A DNA stretch of 64,000 bases from Brevundimonas intermedia. GTDB lineage: Bacteria; Pseudomonadota; Alphaproteobacteria; Caulobacterales; Caulobacteraceae. The DNA is taken from contig NZ_BSFD01000005.1 of the NCBI RefSeq assembly GCF_027922165.1, positions 44,938 to 108,937 of the forward strand. Direction: 5' to 3'. The number at the start of each line of letters is the position of its first letter. Within the stretch, counting starts at the first letter, position 1. The position numbers and the translations under genes are program-made. Positions 53,260-61,837 of this stretch are shown here, in pieces. The notes beneath the pieces are model-generated. The model ran no database searches. It was not told the DNA's origin and saw nothing but the letters and a program-made list of their open reading frames with translations.

Positions 53260-53586
53260 CGGTCCCGTCGTGTTGCGACGCCAGCGGCGCCAAACGTCTT
53301 AGCCAAAGATCGCGCCGAACAGACCCCGAAGCGCGAAGTCATCGGCTATACCCTGCCTGTCTCAGTTTGGGAAGATAGACCGTTACAAACCGTTAAGAAC
53401 CGGGGGCATACGGAAAAAAGTCTCGCAGACTCATGCGATTGATCCGCAGCATCGCCCTCTTATCGCCCCGCTTGGCTGCAACCAAGCAGCGCCCGAGCGC
53501 GTTCGGCGACGCTTGAGGCTTGTATTCGCATCGAGGGTGGCGATGGTGGTCCGGCGAGCAGTTCTCAACCGATACGGCGTACCCGT
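53260..53586. other. Divergent intergenic region, M23 peptidase / YdbH
   Basis: This 327-nt stretch has no convincing coding frame. ACCGTTA occurs at 53379-53385 and 53389-53395, one helical turn apart, inside an AT-rich section that probably holds promoter elements. GACTC (GANTC) occurs near 53428. Confidence 0.5.
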
Positions 53587-56500
53587 TTGACCGAAACCCC
53601 GGCCAGTCCCTCCGAGCGGCCCAGTCGCGTTCGGCGCAAAGGTTTTGTGCTGCGGCGCATCGGCTTGGCTTTGCTCGCTGTCGTCGTGGTCGCAGCTCTG
53701 CTGGCGGCGGCCCTTTATATGAACCGTCGCGCGGCGGCTCGGGACGTTCTGGTCGGCTGGCTGGAGCGGCAGGGAATCCAGAGCGGGGTCCAGGTCGAGC
53801 GGATCGAGCTGGACGGCTTCGTCGGGCGTATCCGCATCGGCGACCCGAGCAACCCGGATGTGACGGTCGAGCGGGTCGAGGTCGATTACGCCGTGGCCCT
53901 GCCGTGGTCGCAGACCGGCCTGGGCGTGACGCCCAGTCGGATCCGGCTGGTGCGGCCGGTGATGCGGGCCAGCTGGAAGAAGGGGAAACTGTCGCTGGGA
54001 TCGCTGGATCCCCTGGTCGAGCGGTTCACCGGCGGGCCGCCGAGGCCGGACTCGCGTGGCCCATTGGTCATCGTTGAAGGCGGACGCGGGCGGCTGGATA
54101 CAGAATATGGGCCGGTCCAGATCCTGGCGGACGCGCGGGTGGACGACGGCAAGCTGATGCGGCTGAACGCGCGCATGCCGGCGGCGGCCTTGAAGAGCGG
54201 AGAGATCGAGGCGCAAGGGCTGGGCGCGACGGTCGATCTGATCACCACCGGCGACCGGATCGCCCTGCGAGTCGAGGCGGGGGCGGATCGGTTCAAGGGC
54301 GGCGGCATCCAGGGCGAGGCTGCGCGGCTGAGCCTGAGGGGCGATCTGCCCTATCCCGATATGAAGACGCGGCGCGGAGATGGGCGGGCGGTGATCGACG
54401 CCCGTCTGGTCGGCGGTGCGCTGGGCCTGGGCGAGACCCGGGCGCGAGACGCGGAGGTCGCGGTTCGGTTCGACGGCGCGACGACGGGGTGGATCGAGGC
54501 CTTCCGGCTGGAGGGCGCGACCGATCTGGGCGTGAAGGCGGCGTCGATCGAGGGGCCGCGACTGAAGGTGGGGCGGGTCGAGGGATCGGCGACGGGCGGG
54601 CGGCTGACGGTGGCGCGCGATGAGGCGGTGCGCTGGAGCCTGGAGACGCCGCTGACGTTGACGGCGGCGTCCGGCGAGGCCGGCCAGGCGCGGACGCAGG
54701 GGCTGTCCATCCAGTCGGGCGGCCTGTCGATGGGCGGGCGCGATGCGAGCTTTGAGGCTACAGGGCCGGTGCAGGCGACGTTCCACCGGATCGGTTTCGG
54801 CGATCTGGAGCTGAAGCAGGCGCGGGGCGATCTGAGCCTGGATGTGGTCAAGGACGATGCGGTGCGGATCGCGGCGGAAGGCGCGCTGCAGGCAGCGGGC
54901 GGGGCCTGGCCCCTGTTCGGGCCGGTCGGGTCCGACGACATCGCCCAACTGGCGGAGATGAAGACGGCGCTGGGGGATTTCGCCCTGGCTGCGCCTTCGG
55001 TCGGGTTCGTCACCGGGTCGGCCGGGACCGAGGTCCGGTTGGCCCGGCCCGTGACCCTGAGCCCGGCCAACGGCGGGGTGCTGACGGTCGCGGAAGCCGG
55101 AGAGGCCGCCTATCAGGGCGAGCCGGGACGGCTGGGCGGCGGGGCGCTGAACCTGACGGCGACGCGGGGGCGGGGCCTGCCCGAGATGGCCGTGGCCGTG
55201 TCCAAGTGGCGACTGACCGAGGCCGGATTTGAGGCCCTGCTGGACGGGCGGGCGCGGCTGGACTTCGACCTGGCGCGCGGGATCGACGCCCGGACGCGGG
55301 GCCTGCTGGCCATGGCCGACGGACGGCTGACCTATGTCACCCCCGACTGTGTCGACCTGACGGTCGAGCGGCTGGAGCTGGACGAGAACGACGTCCATCA
55401 GGTGGCAGGGAAACTGTGCCCCGATGCCGGGCCGCTGCTGAGTTCCAAGGACGGGGTCTGGCGCGTGGCCGGCGGATTCGAGGGCGTGTCGGCCCAGGCG
55501 CCCTTCCTGGGCATGCGGTTCGCCGAGGCCTCGGGTCGAGTCGTGGTCGATGGGACCAAGGCCGGGGTCGGGCTGACGGCGACGGTGGCTGAAGCCCAGG
55601 TGGTCGATGCGACCACGCCCAAACGGTTCGAGACCCTGGCGGCGTCGGGCCAGGCGACCCTGGCCAATGAACGCTGGAGCGGCGGGTTCGACCTGAAGGG
55701 GACGGGCGAGGCGGCGGCGACGACCCTGGGACGGTTGACCCTGGCCCACGACGGCCGGACCGGGGCGGGGGGCATCCATATCGCGGCGCCGGACGTGACC
55801 TTCGTCGAGGGCGGGCTGCAGCCGTCGATGCTGAGCCCGATGGTCGAGACCTTCGTCCAGTCGCCGGTGACGGGCTCCATCGGCTTCGACGGCCGGTTCG
55901 ACTGGACCAAGGAGGCCGAGCCGACCTCCAGCGGTCTTTTGAGCGTACCGGGACTGGATTTCGTCAGCCCGGCCGGGCCGGTCAAGGGCGCGCGGGGCGA
56001 GATCCAGTTCACCAGCCTGAGCCCCGCCATCGTCACGGCGCCGAACCAGAGGCTGACGATCGACAGCCTGAGCGTAGGGGCCGAGGCGACGGCGCTGGAC
56101 CTCAACTTCGCCATCGACGCGGCGGGGATCAGCATCGCCGGGGGATCGGTCCAGGCCGGGGGCGGGACCGTGTCGGTCGAGCCCTTCGTCGTGCCGCTGG
56201 ACCCGACCCAGGCCTATAGCGGCGTGGTGGTGCTGGACCGGGTTCAGCTGGGCGATCTGGTGGCCGACAGCGGATTCGCCGACAAGGTCCTGCTGGACGC
56301 CCTGGTCTCGGGTCGTCTGCCCTTCATTATGGATCCGAAGGCTGGGCTGAAGATCACGGCGGGAAGCCTGGGCGCGGTCCAGCCGGGGCGGCTGTCGATC
56401 AAGCGCGAGGTGCTGACCGATGTGAACGCCGGCGGCGGGGGCGCAGACGTGCCGCCGAACATGGTCGAGGACCTGGCCTATCAGGCGATGGAGAACCTGG

Positions 56501-56805
56501 CCTTCGACCAGCTGAGCGCCGATGTGAACAGCCTGGACGGGGGGCGGGTCTCGGTCCTGTTCCATATCCGCGGACGGCACGAGCCGCCGCAACGGCAGGA
56601 ACTGCGGCTGACCCTGGCCGAGCTGATCAGCCGCGAATTCCTGAACCGCGAGCTGCCCCTGCCGTCGGGCACCCAGATCGATCTGACCCTGGACACTACC
56701 CTGAACGCCAACCAGTTGTTCGCCGACATCATGGCGGTGAACCGGGCGCGCCAAGGCCGCCAAGCCGACGATGCGCCGGCGACCGCACCTTTGTCGGCGC
56801 CCTAA
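53587..56805 (+). CDS. ydbH: YdbH family intermembrane lipid-transport protein
   Basis: This protein of about 1072 residues has one N-terminal transmembrane anchor (about 20-42, IGLALLAVVVVAALLAAALY) and a long beta-rich periplasmic part typical of AsmA-like bridges; the C-terminal third matches the YdbH domain. In E. coli YdbH acts with YhdP and TamB in moving phospholipids to the outer membrane and works with the lipoprotein YnbE, whose homologue is encoded next. The start is taken as TTG 53587; it is weakly supported because no strong ribosome-binding site is seen. Confidence 0.88.
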   Translation: MTETPASPSERPSRVRRKGFVLRRIGLALLAVVVVAALLAAALYMNRRAAARDVLVGWLERQGIQSGVQVERIELDGFVGRIRIGDPSNPDVTVERVEVDYAVALPWSQTGLGVTPSRIRLVRPVMRASWKKGKLSLGSLDPLVERFTGGPPRPDSRGPLVIVEGGRGRLDTEYGPVQILADARVDDGKLMRLNARMPAAALKSGEIEAQGLGATVDLITTGDRIALRVEAGADRFKGGGIQGEAARLSLRGDLPYPDMKTRRGDGRAVIDARLVGGALGLGETRARDAEVAVRFDGATTGWIEAFRLEGATDLGVKAASIEGPRLKVGRVEGSATGGRLTVARDEAVRWSLETPLTLTAASGEAGQARTQGLSIQSGGLSMGGRDASFEATGPVQATFHRIGFGDLELKQARGDLSLDVVKDDAVRIAAEGALQAAGGAWPLFGPVGSDDIAQLAEMKTALGDFALAAPSVGFVTGSAGTEVRLARPVTLSPANGGVLTVAEAGEAAYQGEPGRLGGGALNLTATRGRGLPEMAVAVSKWRLTEAGFEALLDGRARLDFDLARGIDARTRGLLAMADGRLTYVTPDCVDLTVERLELDENDVHQVAGKLCPDAGPLLSSKDGVWRVAGGFEGVSAQAPFLGMRFAEASGRVVVDGTKAGVGLTATVAEAQVVDATTPKRFETLAASGQATLANERWSGGFDLKGTGEAAATTLGRLTLAHDGRTGAGGIHIAAPDVTFVEGGLQPSMLSPMVETFVQSPVTGSIGFDGRFDWTKEAEPTSSGLLSVPGLDFVSPAGPVKGARGEIQFTSLSPAIVTAPNQRLTIDSLSVGAEATALDLNFAIDAAGISIAGGSVQAGGGTVSVEPFVVPLDPTQAYSGVVVLDRVQLGDLVADSGFADKVLLDALVSGRLPFIMDPKAGLKITAGSLGAVQPGRLSIKREVLTDVNAGGGGADVPPNMVEDLAYQAMENLAFDQLSADVNSLDGGRVSVLFHIRGRHEPPQRQELRLTLAELISREFLNRELPLPSGTQIDLTLDTTLNANQLFADIMAVNRARQGRQADDAPATAPLSAP

Positions 56806-56882
56806 GCCAAACCATTCAGCGACGGTTCACCCAGAGCCGTGCTAATGGACCCATCCAAACTGACCGACCCGGAGTTCTCGCC

Positions 56883-57071
56883 ATGATCAACAAGCGCCAG
56901 TTGGCCGGACTCGGCCTCGGAGCGGTCGTCGTCGCGGTCTCGGCCTGCGCCCCGACCATCCGTCTGGAGGTTGCGCCGATCCAGATCTACGCCAAATTGG
57001 ACGCTGATGTGCGCGTCCGGCTGGATCAGGAGCTGCAGCAACTGCTTCAGCAGAACCCGAACCTCTTCTGA
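56883..57071 (+). CDS. ynbE: YnbE family lipoprotein
   Basis: This 62-residue lipoprotein has the lipobox VSAC (VVVAVSACAPTIRLE) and a short mature part with IQIYAKLDADVRVRLDQEL and a glutamine-rich helix LQQLLQQNPNLF. YnbE is the outer-membrane partner of YdbH in E. coli and is proposed to complete its lipid bridge by strand addition. Gene order ydbH-ynbE-ydbL is conserved. The start has TTCTCGCC just before it rather than a strong purine site. Confidence 0.9.
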   Translation: MINKRQLAGLGLGAVVVAVSACAPTIRLEVAPIQIYAKLDADVRVRLDQELQQLLQQNPNLF

Positions 57072-57103
57072 TCGCCTCGCTTCTTTTGAAAGGACAGGCC
57101 GAT

Positions 57104-57463
57104 ATGAGCCTTCGTAAATTCCTCGCCATCGGCGCCCTGGCTGCGGCCGTGTCGTTCGGCGGCGCCGCCCTGGCCCAGACCGCAGCCCAGAAGACCCTGG
57201 TCGATCAGGCCAAGGCCGCCGGCACGGTCGGTGAACAGGCCGACGGCTATGTCGGCTTCCGCGTCAGCACCTCCGACGCCGCCCTGCGCGCCGCCGTGGA
57301 CGCTATGAACGCCGGCCGCCGCGCCGCCTACGCCCGCAGCGCGGCCGACGCCGGCACCAGCGCCGATGTCGCCGGCGCCCGGATGTTCGAAAGCCAGCTG
57401 CTGCCGCGCATCCAGTCGGGCCAGTGGTACCGCAACGCCCAGGGCCAGTGGGTCCAGCGCTGA
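57104..57463 (+). CDS. ydbL: YdbL family periplasmic protein (DUF1318)
   Basis: This 119-residue protein has a signal peptide (MSLRKFLAIGALAAAVSFGGAALAQ cleaved near ALAQ) and the DUF1318 core, AKAAGTVGEQADGYVGFRV, followed by MNAGRRAAYARSAADAGTS. In E. coli YdbL acts as a chaperone-like helper for the YnbE-YdbH pair. ATG 57104 follows AAAGGA at good spacing. Confidence 0.92.
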   Translation: MSLRKFLAIGALAAAVSFGGAALAQTAAQKTLVDQAKAAGTVGEQADGYVGFRVSTSDAALRAAVDAMNAGRRAAYARSAADAGTSADVAGARMFESQLLPRIQSGQWYRNAQGQWVQR

Positions 57464-57499
57464 GACGCGGCTGACCCCGGCGGGTTACGCCTGCATGGC

Positions 57500-57550
57500 T
57501 TGGCGCTTTGGCGCTCTGAAAACAGGGTGACAAAGCGCCAAAAGCGCCAA
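57500..57550. repeat. Large hairpin with direct-repeat arms
   Basis: The left arm TTGGCGCTTTGGCGCT (57500-57515) is complementary to the right arm AGCGCCAAAAGCGCCAA (57534-57550), apart from one bulged base, around an 18-nt loop. Each arm itself is a tandem of two GGCGC-containing units. It lies in the 243-nt gap between the convergent ydbL and methyltransferase genes and may be a terminator without a T-run, or a protein-binding site. Confidence 0.6.
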
Positions 57551-57706
57551 ACCTGCCAGAATGGCCACGCGCCTTTCCTCGATTGTCAAAGACCCGACCC
57601 CATCCTAGCCCCGATTTGAGGCGTGCGAGGTCGAAGGCGGGTTTTTGATGTCAGGTCGCTGAAATCGCCTGGGTTTCTTTCTGGAATTAGGCGCGCCGCC
57701 GCGAGA

Positions 57707-58846
57707 TCAGGCCGCCGCGCGGTGCGCCGTCAGGGCGGGCAGAAGCAGGCCCTCGGTCAAGGCGCGCACCACCGGAACCGCCACGGCGTCGCCCATCAGC
57801 TTCAAGGCCGCGCTCTCGCTGGGCGGAAGGCGATAGTCGTCGGACAGGCCCATCAGACGCGCGGCTTCGCGTCCGGTCAGGCGACGCACGCGCGCCCGGC
57901 CCCCGTCGCAGACCACGACATATTGGCGCGACGACCCGCCCGCCGGGGTGCGCAGACAGCCCGCGAGGCCGTCAAACCGGATCTCCAGCCGCTGGGTCTT
58001 GACGCCCTTTTCGGTCCGGACCCGGCGATAGGCGGCCCCGACCATGCGACGGCCGGAAGCGACGGCGGCCTCTATCCGAGCGCGGTGAAGCGGCGCGGCC
58101 AGGGCCAGGACGGCGTCTCCGTCCTCCAGCCAATCGACCGCCGAGTCCGGCTCCAGCAGGGCGTCGAGATCGAGGTTGCGCCTGGGCGGGACCGGCAGGC
58201 TCCACCAGGCCCAGGCGTCGCGCACCGCCTGGGGCAGGCGAGCGTGGGCGGCCCTGAGACGGGGGGAGTGGAAGGGGCCGGACGGTGCGGAGGTCTGCGG
58301 CGCGCCATCAAGGGCCGCGTCCCGCATGGCCACGACGAACAGGCGCGGGCGCGACTGGGGAAGCCAGTGGGCGGCGTCCATCTCCAGCGCCCCGACCCGG
58401 TAGCCGGCCTGGGCCATGGCGGTGCAGACGGCGGCGAAGTCTCGCCCTTCACCTGACGTTAGAAGTCCGATGACGTTTTCCAGCACGATGACGCGCGGCG
58501 CTCGATCCTGGTCCGCCAGCCCCTGGATCAGTCGCCAGAAGCCCCAGAAGGCGCCGGACCGTCCGGCCTCGAGCCCGCCACGCGCGCCGGCCAGGCTGAC
58601 GTCCTGACAGGGCGACGAGGCCCAGGCCAGATCGGGGGCGCCGGGCAGGTCGTCCGGGATCAGCGACCAGACGTCGCCGAGGCGGAAGGGGGTGTCGGGA
58701 TGATTGGCGACGAAGGCCCGGCCCTTGGCGGCGTCCATGTCGTTGGCGAAGGCGATGTCGAGGCCAGACAGGCCTGTTCCGCACAAGCCTATTCCGGCCA
58801 AGCCGCCGCCGGAGAAAAATTCGAATGCGGTCGGGCGAATCGACAT
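57707..58846 (-). CDS. orphan DNA (cytosine-5) methyltransferase
   Basis: This 379-residue enzyme has the ordered C5-methyltransferase motifs: I, FEFFSGGGLAGIGL; IV with the catalytic C80 in SSPCQDVSLAG; VI, VIVLENVIGLL; VIII, QSRPRLFVVAM; then a target-recognition region (about 200-310) and the end motifs IX-X, RRLTGREAARLMGLSDDY and LMGDAVAVPVVRAL. No restriction endonuclease or other modification gene is adjacent, so it is an orphan. Target sequence unknown. Confidence 0.92.
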   Translation of the reverse strand: MSIRPTAFEFFSGGGLAGIGLCGTGLSGLDIAFANDMDAAKGRAFVANHPDTPFRLGDVWSLIPDDLPGAPDLAWASSPCQDVSLAGARGGLEAGRSGAFWGFWRLIQGLADQDRAPRVIVLENVIGLLTSGEGRDFAAVCTAMAQAGYRVGALEMDAAHWLPQSRPRLFVVAMRDAALDGAPQTSAPSGPFHSPRLRAAHARLPQAVRDAWAWWSLPVPPRRNLDLDALLEPDSAVDWLEDGDAVLALAAPLHRARIEAAVASGRRMVGAAYRRVRTEKGVKTQRLEIRFDGLAGCLRTPAGGSSRQYVVVCDGGRARVRRLTGREAARLMGLSDDYRLPPSESAALKLMGDAVAVPVVRALTEGLLLPALTAHRAAA

Positions 58847-58927
58847 TCCGACAGCTTAACCCAGGCCGCGCCCTTGACCGAGGCCGCCCGCGTTCACACC
58901 TGCACGGCGAACGAGGGGAGCCCGTCC

Positions 58928-59401
58928 ATGCGTCCGATCCGATCCGCCATTCCGGCCGCGCCTGTCTTGGGCCTTGGGCTGGCCCTGAGCCTGACCCTCG
59001 CCGGCTGCTACGACCGCAATGAGAAGACGCCGGAATCGGCGCCGCCGCCCGAGGCGGCCGCGACCCTGGCGGGCGTCGATCTGGGCCGGCCGGTCCGGGC
59101 GCTGGGCACCGAGCCCTTCTGGAGCGTCGAGCTCACCCCCGACGCCATCGTCTATACCCGCATGGACCAGCCGACCCAGCGGGCGCCCAATCGCGGCGCG
59201 ACGGTGCAGGGGACGATGGCGACCTACGCCACCTCCACCGACCTGAACCAGGCGCTGAACGTGGTGCTGATCGCCACCGAATGTTCGGACGGGATGAGCG
59301 ACCGCACCTATCCGCTGACCGCGCGGGTCGAGATCGCCGACGACACCCTGAGCGGTTGCGCCGATGCGGCCGCTGCGCTCAAGGCCGCGCCGGCGCCCTG
59401 A
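58928..59401 (+). CDS. COG3650-like lipoprotein
   Basis: This 157-residue protein has a lipoprotein signal (LGLGLALSLTLAGCYDRNE, lipobox LAGC). The mature domain carries VRALGTEPFWSVELTPDAIV, a GTEPFW motif typical of a family annotated as uncharacterised membrane or META-like proteins, and a disulphide-ready pair in ATECSDGMSDR and LSGCADAA. The ATG at 58928 follows GAGGGGAG. Function unknown. It is divergent from the methyltransferase gene and converges on the LytTR gene with 15 nt between. Confidence 0.8.
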   Translation: MRPIRSAIPAAPVLGLGLALSLTLAGCYDRNEKTPESAPPPEAAATLAGVDLGRPVRALGTEPFWSVELTPDAIVYTRMDQPTQRAPNRGATVQGTMATYATSTDLNQALNVVLIATECSDGMSDRTYPLTARVEIADDTLSGCADAAAALKAAPAP

Positions 59402-59416
59402 CTCTGGTTTGGAGCG

Positions 59417-60190
59417 TCACCACCAGTCGGCCTCGCGAAGGGGGCGGGCGTAGCGGCGGCTGACGGGGACGCTGAGGCCGTTTTCCAGCGTCAGGGTGGC
59501 GCGGCCGTCGCCGCGGTCGACGCCGCGCACGGCCGAGCGCGCGACCCACCAACTGCGATGGGTGCGGGCGCCCTCCAGCCCCTCCAGTTCCTCGACCGCG
59601 TCGGACAGGCGCATCAGGATCAGGTCCGAGCCCCGGTCGGTGTGCAGACGCAGATAATGATCCTCGGCCTGTACGGCGTGCAGGGTCGCGCCCCGGAGCT
59701 TCATCGGCAGTCGATCCAGGAAACGGACAGGGGGCGGCGAGGCCGTAGAAGAGGACGGCGCCGGCGCGGCATGGGTCTGGACCGGCTGGGCCCGGCCCAG
59801 GAAGACATTGACGGTCGTGACCGCCAGGGTGACGATCAGGACCGGGCCGAACAGCTGGGGCAGGGCCGCCAGCGGATAGAGTTTCTGGGCGAAGAACAGA
59901 CCGGTCGCCGCCCAGACGATGACGCTGAGGGGGCCGGTGATCACGGCGGTCATCACCGCGACGGTCACCCAGGGGCGGTCGTCCACGTCGATGAACCGGG
60001 TCACGACCCGGCTGGACAGATGACCCCAAAGCCCGCCCAGGATCATGACCAGCACCCAATAGGCCAGGCGCTGGCCATAGGGAGCGTTGGCGCTGCCGAA
60101 GGCCCCGGTCGTAGCCAGGAAGACGCCGACCAGGGTGGCGACGACCAGACCGCGCAGGAAGGTTCGGCGACTGTCGGCGGCGGGAGACGT
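59417..60190 (-). CDS. membrane-anchored LytTR-domain transcriptional regulator
   Basis: This protein of about 257 residues has four predicted transmembrane helices (about 10-125) followed by a LytTR DNA-binding domain: LHAVQAEDHYLRLHTDRGSD, then LILMRLSDAVEELEGLEGAR and THRSWWVARSAVRGVDRGDG. The layout puts the DNA-binding domain directly on a membrane sensor. ATG 60190 is preferred; in-frame starts at 60229 and 60241 exist. It is divergent from the DUF2306 gene, which may be its target, by position only. Confidence 0.85.
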   Translation of the reverse strand, partial: TSPAADSRRTFLRGLVVATLVGVFLATTGAFGSANAPYGQRLAYWVLVMILGGLWGHLSSRVVTRFIDVDDRPWVTVAVMTAVITGPLSVIVWAATGLFFAQKLYPLAALPQLFGPVLIVTLAVTTVNVFLGRAQPVQTHAAPAPSSSTASPPPVRFLDRLPMKLRGATLHAVQAEDHYLRLHTDRGSDLILMRLSDAVEELEGLEGARTHRSWWVARSAVRGVDRGDGRATLTLENGLSVPVSRRYARPLREADWW

Positions 60191-60279
60191 CATGGCGGCT
60201 TTCAAGGAAGGACGCCTGTCTGAAATCATGATTTCCGTCACGGCGGAAGGGGCGTCCGTTCGCGAAGGAGAGGTGGTCG

Positions 60280-60885
60280 TTGGCGCAGAACCGGAGGCGC
60301 GACCGCGAGCCGGGCTGCAGAAGCGGCGAGACAGATCGCCGGAGTCTCCCCTTGTTTCGTCACGCCCGTCTCGCCCGTTTCGCCCCGTCCATCGTCGCCC
60401 TGGTCCTGCTGGGCGTCCCCATCGTCGCCTATCTGGCGGCGGACGGGGGGCGGGTCGCCTTGTTGGGATACAGTCTGCGGGCGCCGGACTTCGGCCTGCT
60501 GGCGGCGGCGCCGAGCGCGATCCAGATCCATGTCGCGGCGGCCCTGACGGCCTTGGCCATCGGGATCGTGCTGCTGGCGGGGGTCAAGGGAACGCGGCTG
60601 CACCGGGCGCTGGGCTGGACCTGGGTGCTGGCCATGGGGACGACGGCGGCCAGCTCCTTCTTCATCCACCAGATCAATCCGGGCGGCCCGGCCGGTCTGT
60701 CGCTGATCCATCTGCTCAGCGGCTGGACCCTGGTGGGTCTGCCCATGGCGGTCTATGCGGCCCGGCGTCACAAGGTGCAGACGCACCGGCGGGCGATGAC
60801 GGGGATGTTCGTGGGCGGGCTGATCGTCGCCGGCGCCCTGACCTTCCTGCCCGGTCGGCTGATGTGGGCGGTCTTCTTCGGCTAG
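60280..60885 (+). CDS. DUF2306 membrane protein
   Basis: This protein of up to 201 residues has about five transmembrane helices and the DUF2306 pattern: IQIHVAAALTALAIGIVLLA, then GTRLHRALGWTWVLAMGTTA and HKVQTHRRAMTGMFVGGLIV. Function unknown. The start is uncertain: TTG 60280 has AAGGAG before it, and TTG 60352 has GGAG at 60341-60344; the second gives a more typical N-terminus. Its stop and that of the converging TetR gene share the same CTAG. Confidence 0.8.
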   Translation: MAQNRRRDREPGCRSGETDRRSLPLFRHARLARFAPSIVALVLLGVPIVAYLAADGGRVALLGYSLRAPDFGLLAAAPSAIQIHVAAALTALAIGIVLLAGVKGTRLHRALGWTWVLAMGTTAASSFFIHQINPGGPAGLSLIHLLSGWTLVGLPMAVYAARRHKVQTHRRAMTGMFVGGLIVAGALTFLPGRLMWAVFFG

Positions 60886-61649
60886 CGGGGCGACAGGCCG
60901 GCGACGGCGCGGAAGCCGGCGGCGGCGAAGCGGACCATATAGTCGCCGGCCGTCTCCAGATCCCCGGACCGGGCGCGGCCGCCCGACAGCCGGTCCAGCC
61001 GGCCGGTCTCGCCCAGGGTCAGGGTCAGGGCGCCCGACAGATTGTGATAGCCCCAGTAGAGATCGACCTCGCTGGCGTCCGGCAGGACCACGGCGATCAG
61101 TTCAATCAGCCGGCGGATGGCCGGGTCAAAATAGCGGGCCATGGTCTCGCCGCCGAAGGTGGGGTTGGCGTTGGTCTGGGCCACCAGGGCGGCATAGTGT
61201 TTCCAGCCCGGCCCGCCCTTCAGCGACCATTCGAACGGGGGCCGCAGGAAGGCCTCGAGCAGGCCCTCCAGGGTCATGTCGGCGCCGGCGGCCTCGGCGT
61301 AGCGGTTGATGGCGGCGACGCGGTCGTCGTTCCAGACCTCGGCCCGGCGCAGGAAGACAGCGTCGAACAGGTCGCGCTTGGCCCCGAAATAATAATGGAC
61401 CAGGGCGGTGTCCACGCCCGCCTCGCGCGCCACCTCGCGGATGGTGACGCCGTAGAAGCCGTGTTTGGAGAACAGGTCCTCGGCCGCGTCCAGGATCAGG
61501 TCGCGGGTCTCGCCCCCGGCCTTGGCCTGGGCCTTGGGCGGGCGGCCGCGGCGCGCCGGAACCTGGGCCGGCGGGGCGTCGGCGACCGATTTGCGGCGCG
61601 CGGCGGCGACGGGACGGGCGGCAGGGGACGAGGCGTCGGAGTGGCTCAT
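60882..61649 (-). CDS. TetR/AcrR family transcriptional regulator
   Basis: This 255-residue regulator has an extended N-terminus rich in alanine and arginine (about 1-48) and the TetR helix-turn-helix: LILDAAEDLFSKHGFYGVTI, then REVAREAGVDTALVHYYFGA. The C-terminal ligand domain is not assignable to a subgroup. It is divergent from the TonB-dependent receptor at 61838, which it may repress. Confidence 0.92.
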   Translation of the reverse strand: MSHSDASSPAARPVAAARRKSVADAPPAQVPARRGRPPKAQAKAGGETRDLILDAAEDLFSKHGFYGVTIREVAREAGVDTALVHYYFGAKRDLFDAVFLRRAEVWNDDRVAAINRYAEAAGADMTLEGLLEAFLRPPFEWSLKGGPGWKHYAALVAQTNANPTFGGETMARYFDPAIRRLIELIAVVLPDASEVDLYWGYHNLSGALTLTLGETGRLDRLSGGRARSGDLETAGDYMVRFAAAGFRAVAGLSPR

Positions 61650-61780
61650 GCCGTCACGCTAGGCGGGCGGTCGCACCGGTGCAACGGCGCCACGCCTGTG
61701 ATCGAACCGGCGGCGCGGTGACGCCGGGGAAGGGGAGGGTTTGACAGACAGCGTAAACCGGGTCAGGTTCAGGAAAATCA

Positions 61781-61804
61781 TTGAACGCTGAATAAAAGCG
61801 TCAA
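61781..61804. promoter_or_regulatory. Candidate operator between tetR and TonB receptor gene
   Basis: TTGAACGCT (61781-61789) and AGCGTCAA (61797-61804) form an inverted repeat with one extra A in the left arm and a 7-nt AT-rich centre. It lies 33 nt before the receptor ATG and about 130 nt from the TetR start. Its size fits a TetR-type operator; this is inferred from position and symmetry. A TTGACA hexamer occurs upstream at 61741-61746. Confidence 0.4.
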
Positions 61805-61837
61805 CGGGCTGGAAACGACAACCGAAGGGGTAGGATC

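Noticed and set aside
53431-56763. Open frame of about 1100 codons on the minus strand across ydbH
   Set aside because: It is antisense to ydbH and dominated by Arg, Pro, Gly and His; no domain can be recognised.
61741-61769. TTGACA as -35 element of the TonB receptor promoter
   Set aside because: No acceptable -10 hexamer lies 16-18 nt downstream, so I do not call a promoter here.
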